Shown piece by piece: positions 62,873 through 64,000 of a stretch of 64,000 nucleotides of DNA. Position 1 is the first letter of the stretch, and every line of letters starts with the position of its first letter. The notes beneath the pieces are model-generated. The model had not been told where the DNA came from, did no database searches, and saw only the letters and a program-made list of their open reading frames with translations. The position numbers and the translations under genes are program-made. Source of the stretch: Methanocaldococcus fervens AG86 (GTDB lineage: Archaea; AGJL01; Methanococci; Methanococcales; Methanocaldococcaceae); assembly GCF_000023985.1 (NCBI RefSeq), contig NC_013156.1, positions 608,363-672,362 on the forward strand, in the 5' to 3' direction.

Positions 62873-63661
62873 TTAAAGTTTTTCAACAAAAGAATAGATT
62901 GAATTAACGTTATTTGATAATATTTCCTCAGCCTCATCTAACACATCATTTAAGGAACTTATGGTGATTGCTGGCTGTGAAATTTCAGATAAAAATTTGT
63001 GAATATCGTTTTCATGGAAGAGAATCCCTTCATAATACCTAAGATTTGGGATTGCATATAAAACTCCATCTAAAGATGTTATTTCTCTTGAGGCATCAAC
63101 TATTGTGTCAATTGTTAAAGTCATAGTTCCAGACGTTTTTGATACTTTTGCCTTTCTGTATGTTTTTAAAATTCCTACCTTTGCCTTCTCAATAAATGGA
63201 GCTACTCTTTTGTAGGTGTTATCAGCTTCATAAATATCAACATCAAAAACTCCCTTAGGGTCTTCAACAATAACAACTTTTGGATCAAACTTGGCTAAAA
63301 ATTCTGGCTCAATTCCCCCTAATCCAGTTAAATCAACAATTAAATCAGGATTTACCTCATTTTTCATAAACTTTAATTTAAATTCATTTAAACTCAAAAA
63401 TTCTATGCTGTTATTTGAGACAAATCCTTTCATAAATTCGTAGATATCGACCAAATAAACCTTTTCAGCATATTTTGATAACTTTTGAGCTACATAATTT
63501 CCCCACAAATAAACTCCAAATACCACAACCTCCTTAAACTCTTCTCCCTCCAAAAAATTTCTAATTGCATTATATTTTTTCTTAGCTATTTCAGTAATTA
63601 TATCAATAACTCTTGTTTTTGTATCAATTGTTTTTACTGTTTCAGTTATCCCATACTTCAT
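62873..63661 (-). CDS. hcgC: SAM-dependent pyridinol methyltransferase HcgC
   Basis: A 262-residue enzyme of [Fe]-hydrogenase cofactor (FeGP) synthesis that methylates the pyridinol ring at C3. A SAM-binding Rossmann-like region lies near 'VVVFGVYLWGNYVAQKLSKY'. 'LIVDLTGLGGIEPEFLAKFD' and 'VEDPKGVFDVDIYEADNTYK' are characteristic. ATG at 63661 after GAGGTGGAGTT; a longer frame begins at 63709 but overlaps hcgB and lacks similarity. Follows hcgB with a 31-nt gap. Confidence 0.93.
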   Translation of the reverse strand: MKYGITETVKTIDTKTRVIDIITEIAKKKYNAIRNFLEGEEFKEVVVFGVYLWGNYVAQKLSKYAEKVYLVDIYEFMKGFVSNNSIEFLSLNEFKLKFMKNEVNPDLIVDLTGLGGIEPEFLAKFDPKVVIVEDPKGVFDVDIYEADNTYKRVAPFIEKAKVGILKTYRKAKVSKTSGTMTLTIDTIVDASREITSLDGVLYAIPNLRYYEGILFHENDIHKFLSEISQPAITISSLNDVLDEAEEILSNNVNSIYSFVEKL

Positions 63662-63692
63662 AACTCCACCTCCAAACGAAAAAATATAAAAA

Positions 63693-64000
63693 TTAAATGT
63701 CAATTCCAATCCTCTTTAAAGCCTCAATTAGCTCTTTTTTTATTCTCTCCTCAATATCCTCCTTATGAATAACTGATGAAGGAGATAAAGCCGCTGTTAA
63801 AACTCTTCCCTTCTCATCCAATATTATAAGCATAGAACCAGAGCCAGGAACTCCCAATCTTCCTCTCGCAATGTATAAATCAGCTTTTTCAGTATCAACA
63901 GCCATTAATCCTTTGTTTAAAGCTGGCATTCGCGTTAAATCAGCAAATCTTGTATCTATGTTAAGCATTTTTATCTCTGCATTACAAATTCTTAACATAA
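63693..64000 (-). CDS. hcgB: HcgB guanylyltransferase, C-terminal part (runs off the window)
   Basis: The final 102 codons of a longer gene. 'YIARGRLGVPGSGSMLIILD' and 'ILTAALSPSSVIHKEDIEE'-type text match HcgB, which joins GMP to the pyridinol in the FeGP cofactor pathway. Full-length HcgB is about 160 residues, so roughly 60 lie beyond position 64000; the ATG at 63998 is internal. With hcgC it indicates that this organism makes Hmd, the H2-forming methylene-tetrahydromethanopterin dehydrogenase. Confidence 0.85.
   Translation of the reverse strand, partial: MLRICNAEIKMLNIDTRFADLTRMPALNKGLMAVDTEKADLYIARGRLGVPGSGSMLIILDEKGRVLTAALSPSSVIHKEDIEERIKKELIEALKRIGIDI

Overview
The window is AT-rich DNA from a hyperthermophilic methanogen of the genus Methanocaldococcus. 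Nearly every protein closely resembles its Methanocaldococcus jannaschii counterpart as I remember it. The S10/spc ribosomal cluster starts at L22, as in that genus. The window also carries a selenocysteine formate dehydrogenase, SelB, coenzyme B, methanofuran and [Fe]-hydrogenase cofactor genes, archaeal translation and transcription proteins, and GGTGAT-type ribosome binding sites. It does not look like the M. jannaschii type strain, because it carries a sensor histidine kinase, a CheY-like receiver and the start of a CheW gene. These identifications rest on reading the sequence and on memory; no database search was run.

Layout. 1-6022: a partial cheW, an FMN-binding protein, a decayed archaemetzincin, NAC and a UbiA prenyltransferase. 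A FIST-plus-HTH regulator is divergent from a receiver/histidine kinase pair. 6110-12900: formate and selenium region, with a small unknown gene, fdhC, an OB-fold membrane protein, a beta carbonic anhydrase, fdhA (in-frame UGA and a SECIS-like hairpin in the leader), fdhB, and a selenium-type YedE transporter split into two genes. An exact 19-bp element stands in opposite orientations before the small unknown gene and before fdhC. 13030-22578: a frameshifted transporter-like gene, a class I aldolase, then a leftward block PIN - Argonaute - Rad50 - Mre11, and mobB divergent from it. 22714-27830: nadE, pyrD, a CBS protein, tmk, dph2 and small conserved genes.

27841-40761: a long leftward ribosomal and secretion operon, L22-S3-L29-aIF1-Rpp29-S17-L14-L24-S4e-L5-S14-S8-L6-L32e-L19e-L18-S5-L30-L15-SecY-Adk-EMC3/YidC-like, preceded by aEF1-beta and a zinc-ribbon protein. 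A GC-rich RNA hairpin and a 12-bp inverted repeat surround the Rpp29 gene. 40783-46918: mfnE, an M20 peptidase, an HTH regulator facing a 16-bp palindrome and a possible 12-codon microgene, a frameshifted anion permease, a DUF1847 protein, mtnA, a DUF2067 protein and rpoL. 47169-50607: L1 (with an internal autoregulatory hairpin), L10/P0, L12, TBP, hisH. 50625-64000: aksA, aroA, leuC, a C/D box sRNA, hjc, selB, RNase P Pop5, nadC, malate/lactate dehydrogenase, hcgC and a partial hcgB.

How it fits together. FdhC imports formate, the carbonic anhydrase may handle the CO2 produced, and FdhAB oxidises formate with F420. FdhA needs SelB and its SECIS, and YedE may supply selenium; MobB could help make the pterin cofactor. 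Two RNase P proteins (Rpp29, Pop5), TBP and RpoL place much of the information machinery here. No tRNA, rRNA, CRISPR array or insertion sequence was found.
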